From Anopheles merus (lineage: Eukaryota > Arthropoda > Insecta > Diptera > Culicidae): DNA of 64,000 nucleotides. The notes below the pieces were generated by a model. The model ran no database searches, was not told the origin of the DNA, and saw only the letters and a program-made list of their open reading frames with translations. Shown here piece after piece: positions 1 through 25,300 of this stretch. The first letter of the stretch is position 1; the number at the start of each line of letters is the position of its first letter. Where the stretch lies: contig NC_054085.1 of assembly GCF_017562075.2 (NCBI RefSeq), positions 15,913,818 through 15,977,817 of the forward strand, given 5' to 3'. Both the position numbers and the translations under genes were made by a program.

Positions 1-4366
<4,366 letters not shown>

Positions 4367-4372
4367 TTTATT
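4367..4372 (-). terminator. Poly(A) signal of the LRR gene
   Basis: AATAAA on the minus strand (TTTATT on plus) lies about 110 nt past the stop codon of the LRR gene. It fits a short 3' UTR. Confidence 0.6.
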
Positions 4373-4480
4373 AATGCAGCAGCGACAGTGACAGAAGGTG
4401 AAGGGATACAAAAAGCGTGTTTGTGTGTGCAATTGACCAAGCTAAAAAGAGCGCCTCTATTGAACCGCACACTAACTCGT

Positions 4481-5464
4481 CTAGTAGCAGCAGATTTCGT
4501 CGATCGCCGTGTTGCAGTGTTCCTGGTCCTCCGTGTCGTAGTACGCCATCGCCTTGACGCCGAGCTGATGGAGCTGGCGGATGGTGGCGTTCAGATGGCC
4601 ACACTCCCACCGATTCTCGTCCAGGTAGAGCGTCTGCAGGTGCGGGAAGGAATGGTTCACCTCGCACATGCTCAGATAGCGCAGCCGATTGCGGGCGACG
4701 TTCAGCTCCTGCAGCATGCTGAACCGCCACTCGCTCGCGTCCAGCACGCTCAGCAGGTTGTCGTGCAGCAGCAGGGTCGACAGGCGCGGCAAATGCAGCG
4801 ACCCGTCGGTCGAGATCGTCTGGAGTCGGTTGTTGGCCAGGTTCAGCTTCCACAGCTCGGTGGCCATGTCGAACAGCGAGAAGCTGAGCGATTCCAGATA
4901 GTTGTGGCGCAGATCGAGCGTGCGCAGGGCGGGCAGCGCCTGCACGAACTCGATCGACTGGAAGCGATTGTAGCTGAGGTTGAGCTCGCGCAGCTGATAG
5001 TTCTGGCCCGGCTCGACGATCAGCTCGAAGAAGTAGTTGTGGGACGCATCGAGCGAGCGCAGGTTCGTCCAGAGCACCATCGTCTGCAGGGAGACGTTCT
5101 GGATCTCGAGCTTCTCGGTCGACTGGAGCCGGTCGGCCAGCTCCTTACCGATGGTGACGACGTACGTCGAGTCGTCCGAGTGCGGATAGGTACCGAACGC
5201 CAGGTGCGGATGGTCCGGGAACTCGTACTCGGACAGGTCCATCGACTCGACGATGGTAAAGTTGGAGATTTCGCACTCCATCTCGCGGTGCTCGCTACAC
5301 TCCAGCTTTCGGCCGTAGGCGCTGGCGCCGCAAGCAACCGTCACTAGAAAACTGAACACACAGAAACGAAAAGAAAAGGGGGAAGAAAACTGTCACTACT
5401 ACATTCAAGGGAGCAGATCCCGTTCACGAATGAAAACCCACCACAACACGATGTTCCGGGACAT
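4481..5464 (-). CDS. Secreted leucine-rich-repeat protein, possibly coil-less LRIM-like
   Basis: Two exons on the minus strand, 5464-5442 and 5351-4481, separated by a 90-bp intron; 297 residues. The 23-nt first exon supplies ATG, and the reading frame of exon 2 alone has no valid ATG. The donor is GTGGGT at 5441-5436. A pyrimidine tract and CAG precede 5351. Joining gives a signal peptide, MSRNIVLCFLVTVACGASA, with likely cleavage near residues 19-20. About seven LRRs of the LxxLxLxxNxL type follow from about residue 90 to 255 (for example LRELNLSYNRF, LRTLDLRHNYL, LQELNVARNRL). The C-terminal part is rich in cysteine and ends ICCY. No transmembrane segment or coiled coil is visible. Such proteins are extracellular. 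Mosquito LRIM immune proteins share signal peptide, LRRs and a C-terminal cysteine cluster, and a coil-less subgroup exists. Membership is inference; another small secreted LRR protein is equally possible. A TATA box upstream and AATAAA downstream frame the gene. Confidence 0.92.
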
Positions 5465-5549
5465 TTCTGCGCCCAAGATCAAGTTTTGCTTTCACCAAAA
5501 ACACTGCACACAGAACTGCAACCAACCTGACCGCACCGGTGCCACGGAT

Positions 5550-5582
5550 TGGACTGGTTCGGGCGGTTGGTCAGCATTTATA
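5550..5582 (-). promoter_or_regulatory. TATA/Inr core promoter of the LRR gene
   Basis: On the minus strand TATAAA lies at 5582-5577, and an initiator-like ACCAGTCC has its A at 5555. The spacing is about 27 nt, near the short end of normal. The predicted 5' UTR to the ATG at 5464 is about 91 nt. Confidence 0.55.
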
Positions 5583-13541
<7,959 letters not shown>

Positions 13542-13700
13542 AACAAATCCTTTACTAACTTACTTATCTGCCAACACACGGAACACCTTGTACTCAATTC
13601 CGAAGGGGACTACAACTACAACTGCAGCTCTTGTAAGAGATGTGATGGGTGCAGTCGTACCTCCCGTCTGGAATGTGGGTGGCAGTTTGGAACGCTAATG

Positions 13701-13925
13701 TTACGCTAACTGATGGTAAAAGTAGTCACTCCCTGTTTGTTTTGGACTGTTTTTTTTTTTCTTCTCCTGAATAATTGGGTCGTTGAACCGCTTTAACATT
13801 GGGTGGCGCATGATCGAGTCGATATATGGAGTAGAGTTGTCTGTGAAGCAACCTTCTTGCAATTCTTGCAACACCAGATAGTACAGCTTGAACCTGAAGA
13901 CTGTCTGACGCCCTCTGTCAAGCCA
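13701..13925 (-). pseudogene. Doubtful terminal exon or retrocopy fragment
   Basis: On the minus strand a good 3' splice site (pyrimidine tract then CCACCAG) ends at 13926. It is followed by an open frame whose first 50 residues look protein-like (WLDRGRQTVFRFKLYYLV, then LQELQEGCF, then IDSIMRHPMLKRFNDP). The frame then runs through an A-rich tract (KKKK) to a stop at 13701. I do not recognise the protein, and I found no partner exon on either side. It could be the last exon of an unseen gene, the decayed 3' end of a retrocopy with an internal A tract, or chance. Confidence 0.25.
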
Positions 13926-16900
13926 CTGGTGGGAAGAAGCAATCAATCATGAATTTTCACCATCACTTCAAGGAAGTGGCTGTTAGTTGAGCTCTTATCT
14001 TCATCCAGCATCCAATCGGAAACGTGTCAATCTCATCTGCTTTGCCACTTAGCATCAGCGTCAGCAGTCGCTGTTGTGCATTGCGTGGTGTTGCATCGCT
14101 TACCCAGCTATAATCATCTCGGGTGTTACGCTATTTTTATGCACCAGCTTTGCATTTCAATTACCTTGATGCTCTTACGCCTTCTTCGCCACCTACAACA
14201 ACGTAACAACGCATATAACTTTGCGGATTATCATCAACGGTTTCGATCTCGTCTTTTTCCGGGCTTGCACATCCCATAGAAGCCTTTCTTTTGCAGTTGC
14301 CCATGCAATCCCATCTGCCAGACGGCGCTTGGTGATTTAATTCGCAAGCGATAGACTTACGCGGGAGAGCGCACTGTAAAAATACTCTCGCCCGAACCAC
14401 CAAACACCCGGCATCATTTGCGAATTCACGCACGCATCACGGTACGAGATTGCACGCCGGGCAATGGACTTGTTGGATGCGCTCAAGGCTTCTGAAACGC
14501 ACGAACATTCTGGGCGGTGTTGTGCATCGTTCAGGGAGATATGGGGCAGAAGCGGCGAAAGACGTGTGACGCATTCGTTGTGCTTCTACTCTATCACTAC
14601 TAATCACGGAATCGTCGCCGGTGAAAGTGGGAAAATTCATACCAATCGTCTTGGAAGAGAGTACTTTAAATGGATCACTAGCGCGCTGCGCCTGCATTGA
14701 GTTTCCCGATTGATGCAATTTTCCTTTCACTATTTTTTCTCCTTCTTTCTGGCATCCAACTTGATTAGCGAGGAAAGTGAACTGCTTTTTTAAATACAAT
14801 CGACCCTTCAATACTGTGTACGAGTTTCTTATTGCATTACATGTCGCATTGAATTACGCTCAAATGCACTTGTACTTGTATTATGCGTTATTCAATACCG
14901 ACGCTCCTCACAGTTGCCATTTACCATCGTCCCCGGGGGATATTATTCGATTTGCACTATATCTTTGCCTGCTGCGTCTGATTTCAATCGATATGGGATC
15001 GAGTTTTGATATCGCCGGACGTATGTGACAAATGAGACATGCACAGTGTTGCATTACATCGTATTACGTTTGCATCGGGTGCAAGCAGATGCAGTTACAA
15101 GCCCCAGGGATAAATGATCCGTGTCTGATCTGATCTGAACTTAAAACAAATCAAAGAAAACAACGAATGACCATTCCAGTGATACTCACATGTAAAATAT
15201 TATCTTTCTTTTAAACTTTATCTAATATTTAATTTATTTTGTTATCTTTCCAGGTAAGTTTGTGCTTCTTACTGACCAAATGAAGATTATCTTCTTCCTT
15301 AAAGGTTTTGTAAGTAAACAGTGCTTATCAATGATGCTCTCCCTTTTCAAAACGGCCCTCATGAACCTCGGACCTTTCTTTATAAGCCTTCATTGTTCCT
15401 TAGTCATTGCTCTATGTATCTTACGTTGTCGGAAACTCTGTGTCTAATTAAGAATTCTCATCTTGATGACCTAACGTTTGACCGGTCGTGTGCTGCTAAG
15501 GAGAGACCCCAAGAGTCTTCCCCCGTTTATTGTGCTCGAGAACAGCCAGGAAAAGCGAAAACACATGAAAAACGCAATCCACTCATACTGCTGCACACCA
15601 CAAAGTGCAAGTACCGCACACAATCTGCCGCCTCAATCATCGCAACCGCTTGTTGCGTTTTTATTTCAATTCATAAAAAAAACAGTAATGTAACACAAAT
15701 ACTATGCGCTTGGCGGTGTCTTCTGTGTCGGCGCCAATCCACACTCGCGCGCACAAACGCAAGCAAAGAAAAAGGGCATCTGCGATGCAAACCAATGCAT
15801 CATTCGCCATCATCAACTGCGGCACCACCGCGCCAATCAGCCAACCATCATCGGCCGGTTAATGCCGGATTGCAGTACTTCTTGAAGCTGCTGGTGCGCT
15901 CGCGCAAGAGACAGAGGATCGTCTCCACGTGCGTGTGCTAATGAATCAGTGGAGCGGTGGCGCTCTCTGGCGGAAAGTTCGGCAAGTTCTAAGCGGTTGT
16001 AATACGATCCGATGGTTGAACGCGTTTCCGACATTGTTGCTTTAGTGTCAGTGTAAATGCAGTTGATGATAGTTTGATTGCTCTTTTCATCGTGGGTTTG
16101 AATGGTTTATTTGGGCCTGCCTCTATAAAGAGACACATTTTCACGTGAAGCGGGAAATAAATGAATAAATTAAGCTTTAAAGCTCTTTTTTTATTCGTCG
16201 GGACGAATCTCATCAACAACGAAAATCATTATACAATTTGGTGCTATAAAGCTGAATAATTGACTGTGCCTGTATCTTTATCCTTTCATTCTGGTACTGT
16301 TCAACGGCTAAACCCGGGAAAGATTGATCAAAATGTAGAATCCATCGTTCGAAACTGGACGCCCTTGTCGCAAACGGCAACTGCAGTAAACACTACGTGC
16401 ATACACAACGCAAAAGAAACACAACCAGAACCGTTGTTGTGCCTTTTTACCTTTCGGATGGTCAACATAATTTGTGGGCCGATGCAAAGCCGTATACCGT
16501 TTTTTCTTCTTCTTTTTTCTGATTTGACGCGTGGGTAGCAACATTTTACGCGCTGCCAAAAGACGCTGCCGTAGCCCCCACGTGGAATGGAAATTGTTTT
16601 ACCTACACGCCCTCCGCTACTCTAGAACCCTTTTGCTCGCTGGAGCTTGTGAAGCTTGTCTCGTAGCCGAGCGGCAGAGCATCTTTTTGCTCGGTTGTAG
16701 TTGTTCAGTCGGTTTTTTCAGACCTTGTGGGTGGGTGGATGCGTCTGTCGAAAGGTCCGTTACGTGGATATAAACTCAAATTAACACGCCGGTACGACGA
16801 CGACTACGACGACCGGTGACGGCCAGTGGGCAACAGTTTACAACGCACGCTCGCTCGTTTTATGATAATTTATGATAAGGGGTCAATGCACATTTGCTGC

Positions 16901-19270
16901 AGCCAACGCGCGCCAACGCTATTGATGGGTGAACCCCGCCATGTCTGCTTTTACTCAGGGACGGAACACAGAACGAACGTACAGGAGTCGACGCAAAGTG
17001 CATCTCTTCCGGTTGTGGGCCGGCTCTTGTGGCCATTCCTGCCCGCGTCTGGAGCGGAGGGTGTGTTGCGACACGATAAGGCAGGAACTGGTTTGCATGA
17101 ATCAATGCCACGGCTTTGTTGGCTGGCTGGCTGGTGTTGTGTTTACATTGGGCTCTAAGTCATCGCGTGTTACTTTTATTTCGCTGTGGTTCTTCTTCAC
17201 ATGCTACTTGTCTAGACAGACAGCGGTAGTGTGCCGTTGGGTTTGAAAATGGTAAAATGTTGATCCATGTTGGAATATAGGTTAGCGTTGCTTTCATTTT
17301 TTTCCAGATTGTTGTTCAAGGAATAGTCTTCTTTAAGTCCTTTTTAATGTTATTGCTCTTGACGTAAGGTATTTGTGAATAATTAACCAATCGAACCTAC
17401 ACAATTCTGACTTTAGAACTACACCAATCGATATAACCCAATTTAGAAAAAGTGTGTTGTTAAAAAACGCAAATCGGAAGTAAAACCAATTAAATTCTTG
17501 TTGTCTCATATTTTTATTCATTATTCTACCAGGCAAGCAACCGGTTTTAAACCCTTGTTAAGCAGAACTCATTTGAATATGTCCAAGCCTTTCGCCGACC
17601 CATTTGTGGACCACATCCTTAATGGTCCCCATTTTCGTTGGGTTTCCTTTCAATAAATGCTCCCCTACCCGCGATCTACCGGGGCGAGCAATGTAAATGA
17701 GCTGCTAGAATATGCTGCTCCTTCCTTCGGACCGTAATATCCGTCCCCGAAATAGCATCGTTTTTTGAGCATAACGGACACCAATATTATCCAATTTCCG
17801 TTCGATTTGCGTTGCCATTCAAAAGTTATTCAATTAAACCACTCAAAGGGCCTTTGTCAATGGCACAGTTTAATTAAACAGAAATTGCAACAGAAACAGA
17901 CGCCCGCCGCGCGCTTGCTAAAATGGGCAATGTTAACAGGAAATTCAGCAATTTTGGTATTCAAAATATTATTGCAACAAAAAACCAATATCTTCCTCTT
18001 TGCCGGACCATTTACAACACTGGGGGTTTTTGCTGTTCATTCATACATTCACCAGTGGACATACGGAGAGAAGGCCGGTGTGTGTGTGTGTCCATTTAAT
18101 CAGCGTCCTCACACAACCATTTCCCGTCCGTAGCGGTGGAGTGCGATGATGATGGTCCGTTTTTATTTACGTTTAACCACGGCAAAACGAACGTGTTCAT
18201 TATCGTTTCGGTTTCCCACCGGGGAGGCAGACAAGCAGCAAGGCAGACCGGGATTGACAATTTTCCACGTCGGTTACATTGTCCGCGCTGGGATAAATGT
18301 ATGTATAGCCGAGTGGCCGCGCGAGCGGTGCGCGTAAACAAAACGGCAAAGTTATTTGTTTGAAATGTCATACCACCTCAATCTGCTAATCGCGCAACTT
18401 TGTGCACGGCAGTGTTCCGTTTTCTTTCTGTTTTCTAATGTTTTTATTTGCTGTCCGGTTTGTGTCTGTCTCTTCGATAGAAGGGTGGGGAAAACGGAAA
18501 ACATAAACAACGAAAAACACGAACTCCCGTTTTGTGCCTCAAGTGCAGCACGAAGGTCTTGTCTTGAAGCGTGCGGAGATGAAGGGAAGTTTCGAGCCCT
18601 TTTTGTTTTGTTTATGCTACGCTGTCATTTATCTTAGTGAGTGTGTTGGAGCAGCAAAGTGGCCCGTTTTGATTGGTTTCACAGACAAAAGCATGTGCTA
18701 CTTAATGTGATTTCTGTAACTTGCAATTTTTTTTATTATTATTTTTTGTATGGGACTTGTACAACAAATAATAAAATCATTAAAACCTCACGAACTTATC
18801 GGTCAACCTACTTCCTTAAGTCACGCCAAGAGACACTTAAATCTGCTCCGCAATCTGCCCCGGCAAGAGAGGAGGCTGCCCGTTGAGCTGGGGGTTTTTC
18901 CTCTTCTTCAACATTTAGCAGAGAGTCTGAAAATGTCGTCTACGCTCTACCGTACTGCTCCACCGAGCGAGAGCCAGATTGAGAAAGGGAGAGCAACCGT
19001 CCCACCACATTAGATTTGTCGGCGTTTTGTGGCGCGTTTGAGAGAGAGAGCGCGCAGTCAGCCCTTCAGACAGCGAGAGAAGGAGCCATCGGCGCGAGCA
19101 TGAGCGAATTGTGCGTGCACTTTGTTGTGATCACCGTTGACAGATCGTGCCAAGACGCGGACTGCAGCGGATCGCGAAGTCAATCCGCGCTCGCAAGCGT
19201 GTTTCGCGACAACAGCGTTTTTTTTGCTGTTTGTTTTGTTCGTTTCGCGTTTCGGTTGCCCTTTCGCGGG
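13926..19270. other. Intergenic region, no gene recognised
   Basis: No domain-bearing frame was recognised. The longest open frame (15321-15941 plus, 206 codons) has no recognisable motif and ordinary non-coding composition. Near 19036-19075 there is a GA-rich stretch with several CAGTC or TCAGAC initiator-like sites, just upstream of a TATA motif. Confidence 0.5.
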
Positions 19271-19300
19271 TATATACCGTAGCCTGACAACGGGCAGTGC
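19271..19300 (+). promoter_or_regulatory. Possible TATA-type core promoter
   Basis: TATATA lies at 19271-19276, and CAGTG with its A at 19296 follows, about 25 nt downstream, which is rather close. GA repeats lie upstream. The sequence 19300-20660 has the CpG-rich, stop-rich look of a long 5' UTR exon. It could serve a distal start of Fak, 8 kb downstream, but no splice link can be shown. Confidence 0.3.
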
Positions 19301-22300
19301 AAACATCCGATTTTCTCAAGACACGGAAAGTGCTCCTATGAAAGGGAGAAACAGTGTTTTTTTTAGTGTGCTAGTGTACTTCACCGGTGTACTAAGCGTG
19401 AGACACGAAACAGTGGTACGTGTGCGTGCGTAAAGTTCGATATCGCGGCGTGGTTACCTGCTGGTGGGTTACTCTGGTGGCCACTTTGTTATCAGTGACG
19501 CTCGGTTCGAAGAGAAGGCACGCAGCAGCATCGATTAGAGCGGTATCGCAATGTTCGGTCAGTTGGCGCCTACTGTTCCTGTCTGCCTGCCTGAGCAGAG
19601 CCTGCTGCATCTTATCAACTAAGCTGTCGTTGGCTTTGGATCAACACCACCGCCGGCGACTGCTGCTGTCAGTGTGGTCCGCGCTGCCTAATGCCCGTGT
19701 AGTGTGATTGTGAAGTTCGATAGCTGAAATCTTGAGCATTTTGTGTGGTGAAGAAGTCGTACAAATATTTCGAAAGAAATATAAGAAAGGTTCTGAACAG
19801 TGCGGTCTACCAACTAGTTCCTGTTCCAGTCCAGCGAGCGAATAAAACTTTCACGTGCAAAACGACCTTTTTGGGAGTATGAAGTCTCCCATCCCCCACT
19901 TATCAGTGTGTGAATTGAAAACGAAAGTTGTACGTCACGATCGTATATTGACACGTTCCCGGGGAACGCTTGATCACCAGCAACAGCAGCACATCATCTC
20001 CTCTCCACCTTTTTTTGTCTGTTGCAACGAGCCGAAGATGTCGCCTCTAGGCGCGGAGTGCATCTAATTATAGTACCCCCGGGTGTGCTGCGGAGTCACT
20101 CTCGCCGCGCGCACAGCCATGCCGACGACTTGCGAGTCATCCGGACACATCGGCGCCTGTCGTCTTCAGACGCACTATCATACGGGAAAGATCGGAAAAA
20201 TCACCACCAAGTGTGTGTGTGTGTCTGTGTGTTGTGCGTACAACGCTGACCGTCGCAAAACAGCTCGAGCGGCTTCTTGGCGGCGAAGAATCACTGCGAT
20301 TGTGCCAGATATCCAGATACTCGGGACGGTGGTGGAGAGATTCGTTGCCACTGTTTGCCGCCCCGTGATCAAAACATGCACAGCAGAGAAGGAGGATGCC
20401 TTCACAGCAAACCGACCGACCGACCGACCGGGCCCATGTTCCACTTGAGCGGTTGTTGTCGCGTGCGTGCCAAGATTAATCGCACACTGCCGCAACAGAC
20501 GCTTTCTTCCTACCCCTTGCGGTGGTCCTTTGTTGGGGCGTTGCGGAGGCTTGGCTCAATGACCCCAAAAACCGATCAATCACGGCGGAAGTCTAACCGC
20601 CTGGTTTTGCCCTCTCTTGCTTTTGGCATAGATGAAAGTGATGCAAGTGATACGGTAATGTTATGGATATCTGGTTAGCTGCCAACGGGCCAACTCCAGA
20701 CTTTGCCATGTCTTCAATTCTGGGAGCTCCTTAATCTGTAAAGTAGCTGCCACCACACCAGACCGAGGTGGTGGTGACGGTAGTTTCGAGTGGATTAATG
20801 TTATCGTCCTTCAGATCGATTAAGAAGTAAAAAAGAAAACAAAAATAATCTGAAAGTGATCAACGATCTCTCACGATATTTTTGCAGAATTTCGCAATGT
20901 CTGCTGGGTCTGCTGGTCGTAGTAGTAACCCATTGGCCCACTGCCATGCTCTCGTGGTGGCTTTATTGGTCACCCGCCTCTGATCCCTCTTGTGATCTGT
21001 AGACACCTTTTGCCCCTCCAAACAACTTCTCGAAACGGCTCTGTGTGTTGGTGCTGCTTGTCGTCGGAGTTTGCTGGATCCAGGAGGTACCATCAGCAGC
21101 AGCAGCAGCAAAACCTTGCAAAAAAAGAGTGTGACTGGTGTCAATTAATTTTGATTTATTACGTATTCGCATATTGTCTGTCTCTGAAGCTTACCTGAGG
21201 TGTACTCCCGTTCAGCAGCAGGGAGTGTAGATCCCTTGGTCAGAAGTTGGGGGGTACGATGCACGGCAGTATTTAGCAAAATCGTGAGCACGCTGATGCC
21301 ACTTGCAGCGCGATGTGTTGCAGATTGAAATTCGTCAGAACCAATTTTGCGATGTTTTCGCAAGGTACCGTACCGAGGTACCGATCGTTTCTCTGCCTTC
21401 GAGAAAGACCTCATTTGTGTGCTGGAACATCCACATTGCAGCGACCGTCTCCCGGCATTTGCTGAGGCATCGATCGACCCTTTCCTCCCCAGCTCCATTC
21501 AGCGTGATGTTGTTGCATCGTCTAGCGAAACACCTCGGTCGTGCAGTTTAGCGGATCGTCCGCTTCACAGAACATCATTCCCATCGCTTTTATTTTTTAT
21601 TTTTTGGAGCGGAATGCAGATCGTGCTTTAAATTTGGTGCGCTTCAAATCACACGCACACAACACAGCAAGATCATTGGCCCTCGCCGAGATTGGCAAAC
21701 ATAATCGCCACATTAAGCGGGGAAGAATGTGGAATCAATCGATCGGTGGGGGGGGGGTCGTTGGTCGACGTGGGTCTGTTTACATACCGGCTAAAACCCA
21801 TCTGTCAAATTGTTATTTTGCAAACGGGGTGCGTCCTCAGAGCATCATTACAACGGCGATCGTGTTGTGTACATGCCGTGATCTCGATCGGGAGAATGCT
21901 TCCGATCGATGAATAGAAGGTAAACGATGCGACGAGTGATTGCGAAATTGCTCACCTTGTTTCGGTGTGGCTGATTTTGTTGTTTGCTCTTTGTGTTGTG
22001 TTCTTCACAGTGCTTGAGGAACAAGAATAATAGTTTGTTTGTGTGTAGGGGTTTGGTATGCAACTCCAAACACGCGGTCCATATTTTGCCACTGGCAATT
22101 AATTTCCCTTTGGAATGATTTGAAATAGCCAGAGAGATTTATTCCATCAATAAAAACGGAGGAGATGCATATTTTGAAACAATTTCCTTGCGTTTCTCAC
22201 TAAAAACCAAACCAAGTTTAGCTTCCTGGTTCAAATGCCATCACACGTTGTCATTCATTTCGAGGCATTTGCCATCTTTGGCTGCAGGGGCTATTTGTGA

Positions 22301-25300
22301 AAGGAACGTTGACTTCTTGGTAATATATTTCTATTCCTGCGATCGTTAACGTTCCGCTGGGAAATACCTTTGTCTTTCCCATTTTTACGACCAAAGCAGT
22401 AAAAGTGTTGGATTGACATTTGATTAATTCGTTTAATGACGACTTTTTTGCTGCCGTATTTTTGGAATGTACATTGTTTCGGGTAGGTGGATTCTGTTGA
22501 AAGAACTGCCAACTGTCATTGCATAAGGCTATAATTCAAATGTTTTCTTATTGTTGCAGCTAGACACAAGGGAGACATCTTTGGAATGTTGATCCTCTAC
22601 CGTGCATTCTTTGCCTCAATGTCATTCTTAATCGTTTACAAATCGAACACTAAGAGGTGCATTCAGAGCTATCTCCACCTCAGTTTACATGACACGAGTG
22701 AAGCATGGTAATCTGACACCATTATAATAACGACAAGCACTCGGAGGAGCTGCTTCACGCAAACAAGAGCATCCCAAACATGGTAACACTCCTCTGTACG
22801 CCGCAGACACCTTTCATGGGGAGGGGAAGGTAATGAAAATTTACGGCACGATAAATTTCTGGACAAACGCTTTCAACCAGGAAAATGGTGCATTCCACCC
22901 CAAAAACAGATTTCAGTATACAGTCTTTTTTTTTTGGCCCATGCCCCGATGCGTCACTGGGGCGAAAATTTGTGGGTCGCGCGTGTTCGTGTCTAAATGA
23001 GCTCTGATGTCCCGGTGACGAGGTTGGCGTTTGCAGAAAGACTCCGAGCGTGCGCCTGTGTCGGTGCGTTGAAGCAGGCGCGTTAAGTCTGTCCGCCTCC
23101 GAGAAAGTGTGATCACCACATCCACCATAAGTTGCAGCTCGTCCAGCCTACGACTCGCTATGCGCGCGTGTGGGTCGATTTTCGCCGTGTGTCCAAATGT
23201 GTCAAATGTGACAACTTCAACCCGAAGGCCACCACCACCAGACTTCGTGGTGCTATTATCAATTTGACGTTTTGAAAGAAACGCGCCGTCGCCTGGATGA
23301 GGGCGGTGAAGGTGCATACGTGTAAATGGTGTTTACTTGCCCGAACTCTTCCTCACAGAGGTCATCCCGGCATCATCGTCCTAGGGTTGGAAGCGTCCAA
23401 GGTACGCGGCTCTTAAAGACGCACAATCAGCAATTAGCTGAAGCAGTGCCGTTAGATCCTGCCGCTCCAGGAAGAGTATCGCTGGTCGGTGTGTCCACGT
23501 CGGTGGTCGTCCGGCTTGTAATTGCGAGCTAATCAAATACACGATGTTGTACATTTGCACGAATGTTTGAACCCTGCGATGAACCTTACGGGTTTACGAA
23601 AAATACAACAAAAAAAGTTATGAAAACACATGATTGAGCACATTTTTTTGGAGGAGACGTGTGGCTTCCCTAATTGTATGGGATTGGCACGCATTTATCA
23701 GCGTTTTGATTATTCAATTCATGAAATTCCTTGCGATGTTTTTCGGCCTCTCCCATGCCGTTGTTGCTGTCCGGGTTGTACGCAAATCCAATGTCTTTAT
23801 AATCACAGCCCTGGCTTTGGTGGCTTTCAGTGATTTCCTTATAGTGATCGCATGCAAAATGGCACAAGCAAACGATGGCGGCCGTATGTAGATGCTGTTA
23901 CTGTCTCGACGTTTACCTACCGTGTCTGAGCGATGGTTCGGTGTCTGGTACGTTTATCAACATTTGAATAATCCTTAATGGAATCTACTTAACTGCACTC
24001 TCCACTTACCGTTATTAAAATGTGTCGTAAATAAGGATATGAGCGTTCGATCGGTCGAACAAGGCCTGAGTCTACTGAATAAAGTACCGTGAAAAAAAAA
24101 TACGAAACATTCCACGCTCTGGCACGCAACCTGCTCAACAGAAGAAACCATAAACGAGCACAAGGTCGATCTTACACTTTGTTGTGGCCTGTTCCCGAAT
24201 GCACTGGGACCGTCGTGACCTAGAGAGTAGTAGCCAGCTATTGGCATTGGTATCAACATTGACAGCCTTAAAAAAGTACCCTCTAGGCTTTTAGCTAGAT
24301 ATCAATTTCCCTATCAATTACTTCTTGTGGAAGGTAAACACGAAGCACGCAAAATTATTTACATACCACCACCAAACGAACTGCTTTCAACTTCTGAGTG
24401 CCTTTCCTTATCAGCATTTCTTTTAAAGAACCCGGCTGAAGATGTAAGTTAAGGTTCTTTCGTAGCACATCGGTTTTTTCCCCTATGACAACTGCGACTA
24501 ATTGCGACCAAGCCGTGCTCTGACTCTCTGTGTCCCGATTTACCGATAAGGAAAGGTCACGGAACCCGGACAGCGAGACGTATTGCCGCCAACGGAGCAA
24601 GTCTCTGAACTTCCCGACCTGGGTAGGTCTTACGCATGTTCCCACCTCACGCTGGAAGGATTGACGTTGTTGTCAGTGTGTTGTGGTTGTGCTTAGCTTT
24701 GAAGCTGATAAGCGACAGCTTGTGTAATGTTGCCCTAGCTCGCCAATGTTGTCTCTGACATGTCAAACGGGTGAACTAAAACAACGTGCTTAGAAGACAC
24801 ATAACGATGTTAATGTGCAGCTGGCAGACAAAGAATTGCTGTCTAGATGATCATCATTGATAGAAATAGCGATACATCAGTATTGGTGGCTTTTTTTGCA
24901 AAGTTAGTGCAAACGGTTGCACTGTTAGTGTGCGCTCTGGGCGTATGCCAAAGAATAGTTTTGTTTTTGCACATCATTTTGCAAACCTGTAAGATGTAAA
25001 TCTCACCAAAAATCTCCCAAACCAAATCCCCCAAAGCAATTGGGGGACTGTTTGTTGCTAGTCTCTCCAGTTTTGTCACGGGAGCATGATGAAAGGAAGG
25101 GAGGAGAGCACAAAACCTGTCATTCGTAAGATGGTCATCGCAGCGTGGCCACCGCACTGTGCTGAACTCATGTCATCCGTCGAACCTCCTCCTCCCATCG
25201 CCGGCAGGGAAGGTTATGAGTAATTTTGATTGCCTTTTTCCTGCTCTCCTACCAGTGGAACCAGTTTCTGGCGATGCCCACTTTTGACGTAAGCGGTTTG

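Noticed and set aside
15321..15941. 206-codon open frame, plus strand
   Set aside because: No domain, no splice context, Ser/Thr/Cys-rich mixture without codon bias. Considered chance.
16655..16720. tRNA box A-like sequence TAGCCGAGCGG
   Set aside because: No box B with GGTTCNANNCC at a fitting distance and no cloverleaf pairing. The similar TAGCCGAGTGG near 18307 fails the same way.
20860..21144. Minus-strand 94-codon frame beginning like a signal peptide (poly-Leu)
   Set aside because: The Leu run comes from an AGC repeat read on the opposite strand. The rest has no paired cysteines or processing sites typical of a secreted peptide.
22913..23317. 134-codon frame, minus strand, in GC-rich sequence
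   Set aside because: Arg/Thr/His-rich with no recognisable pattern, and no splice or start evidence.
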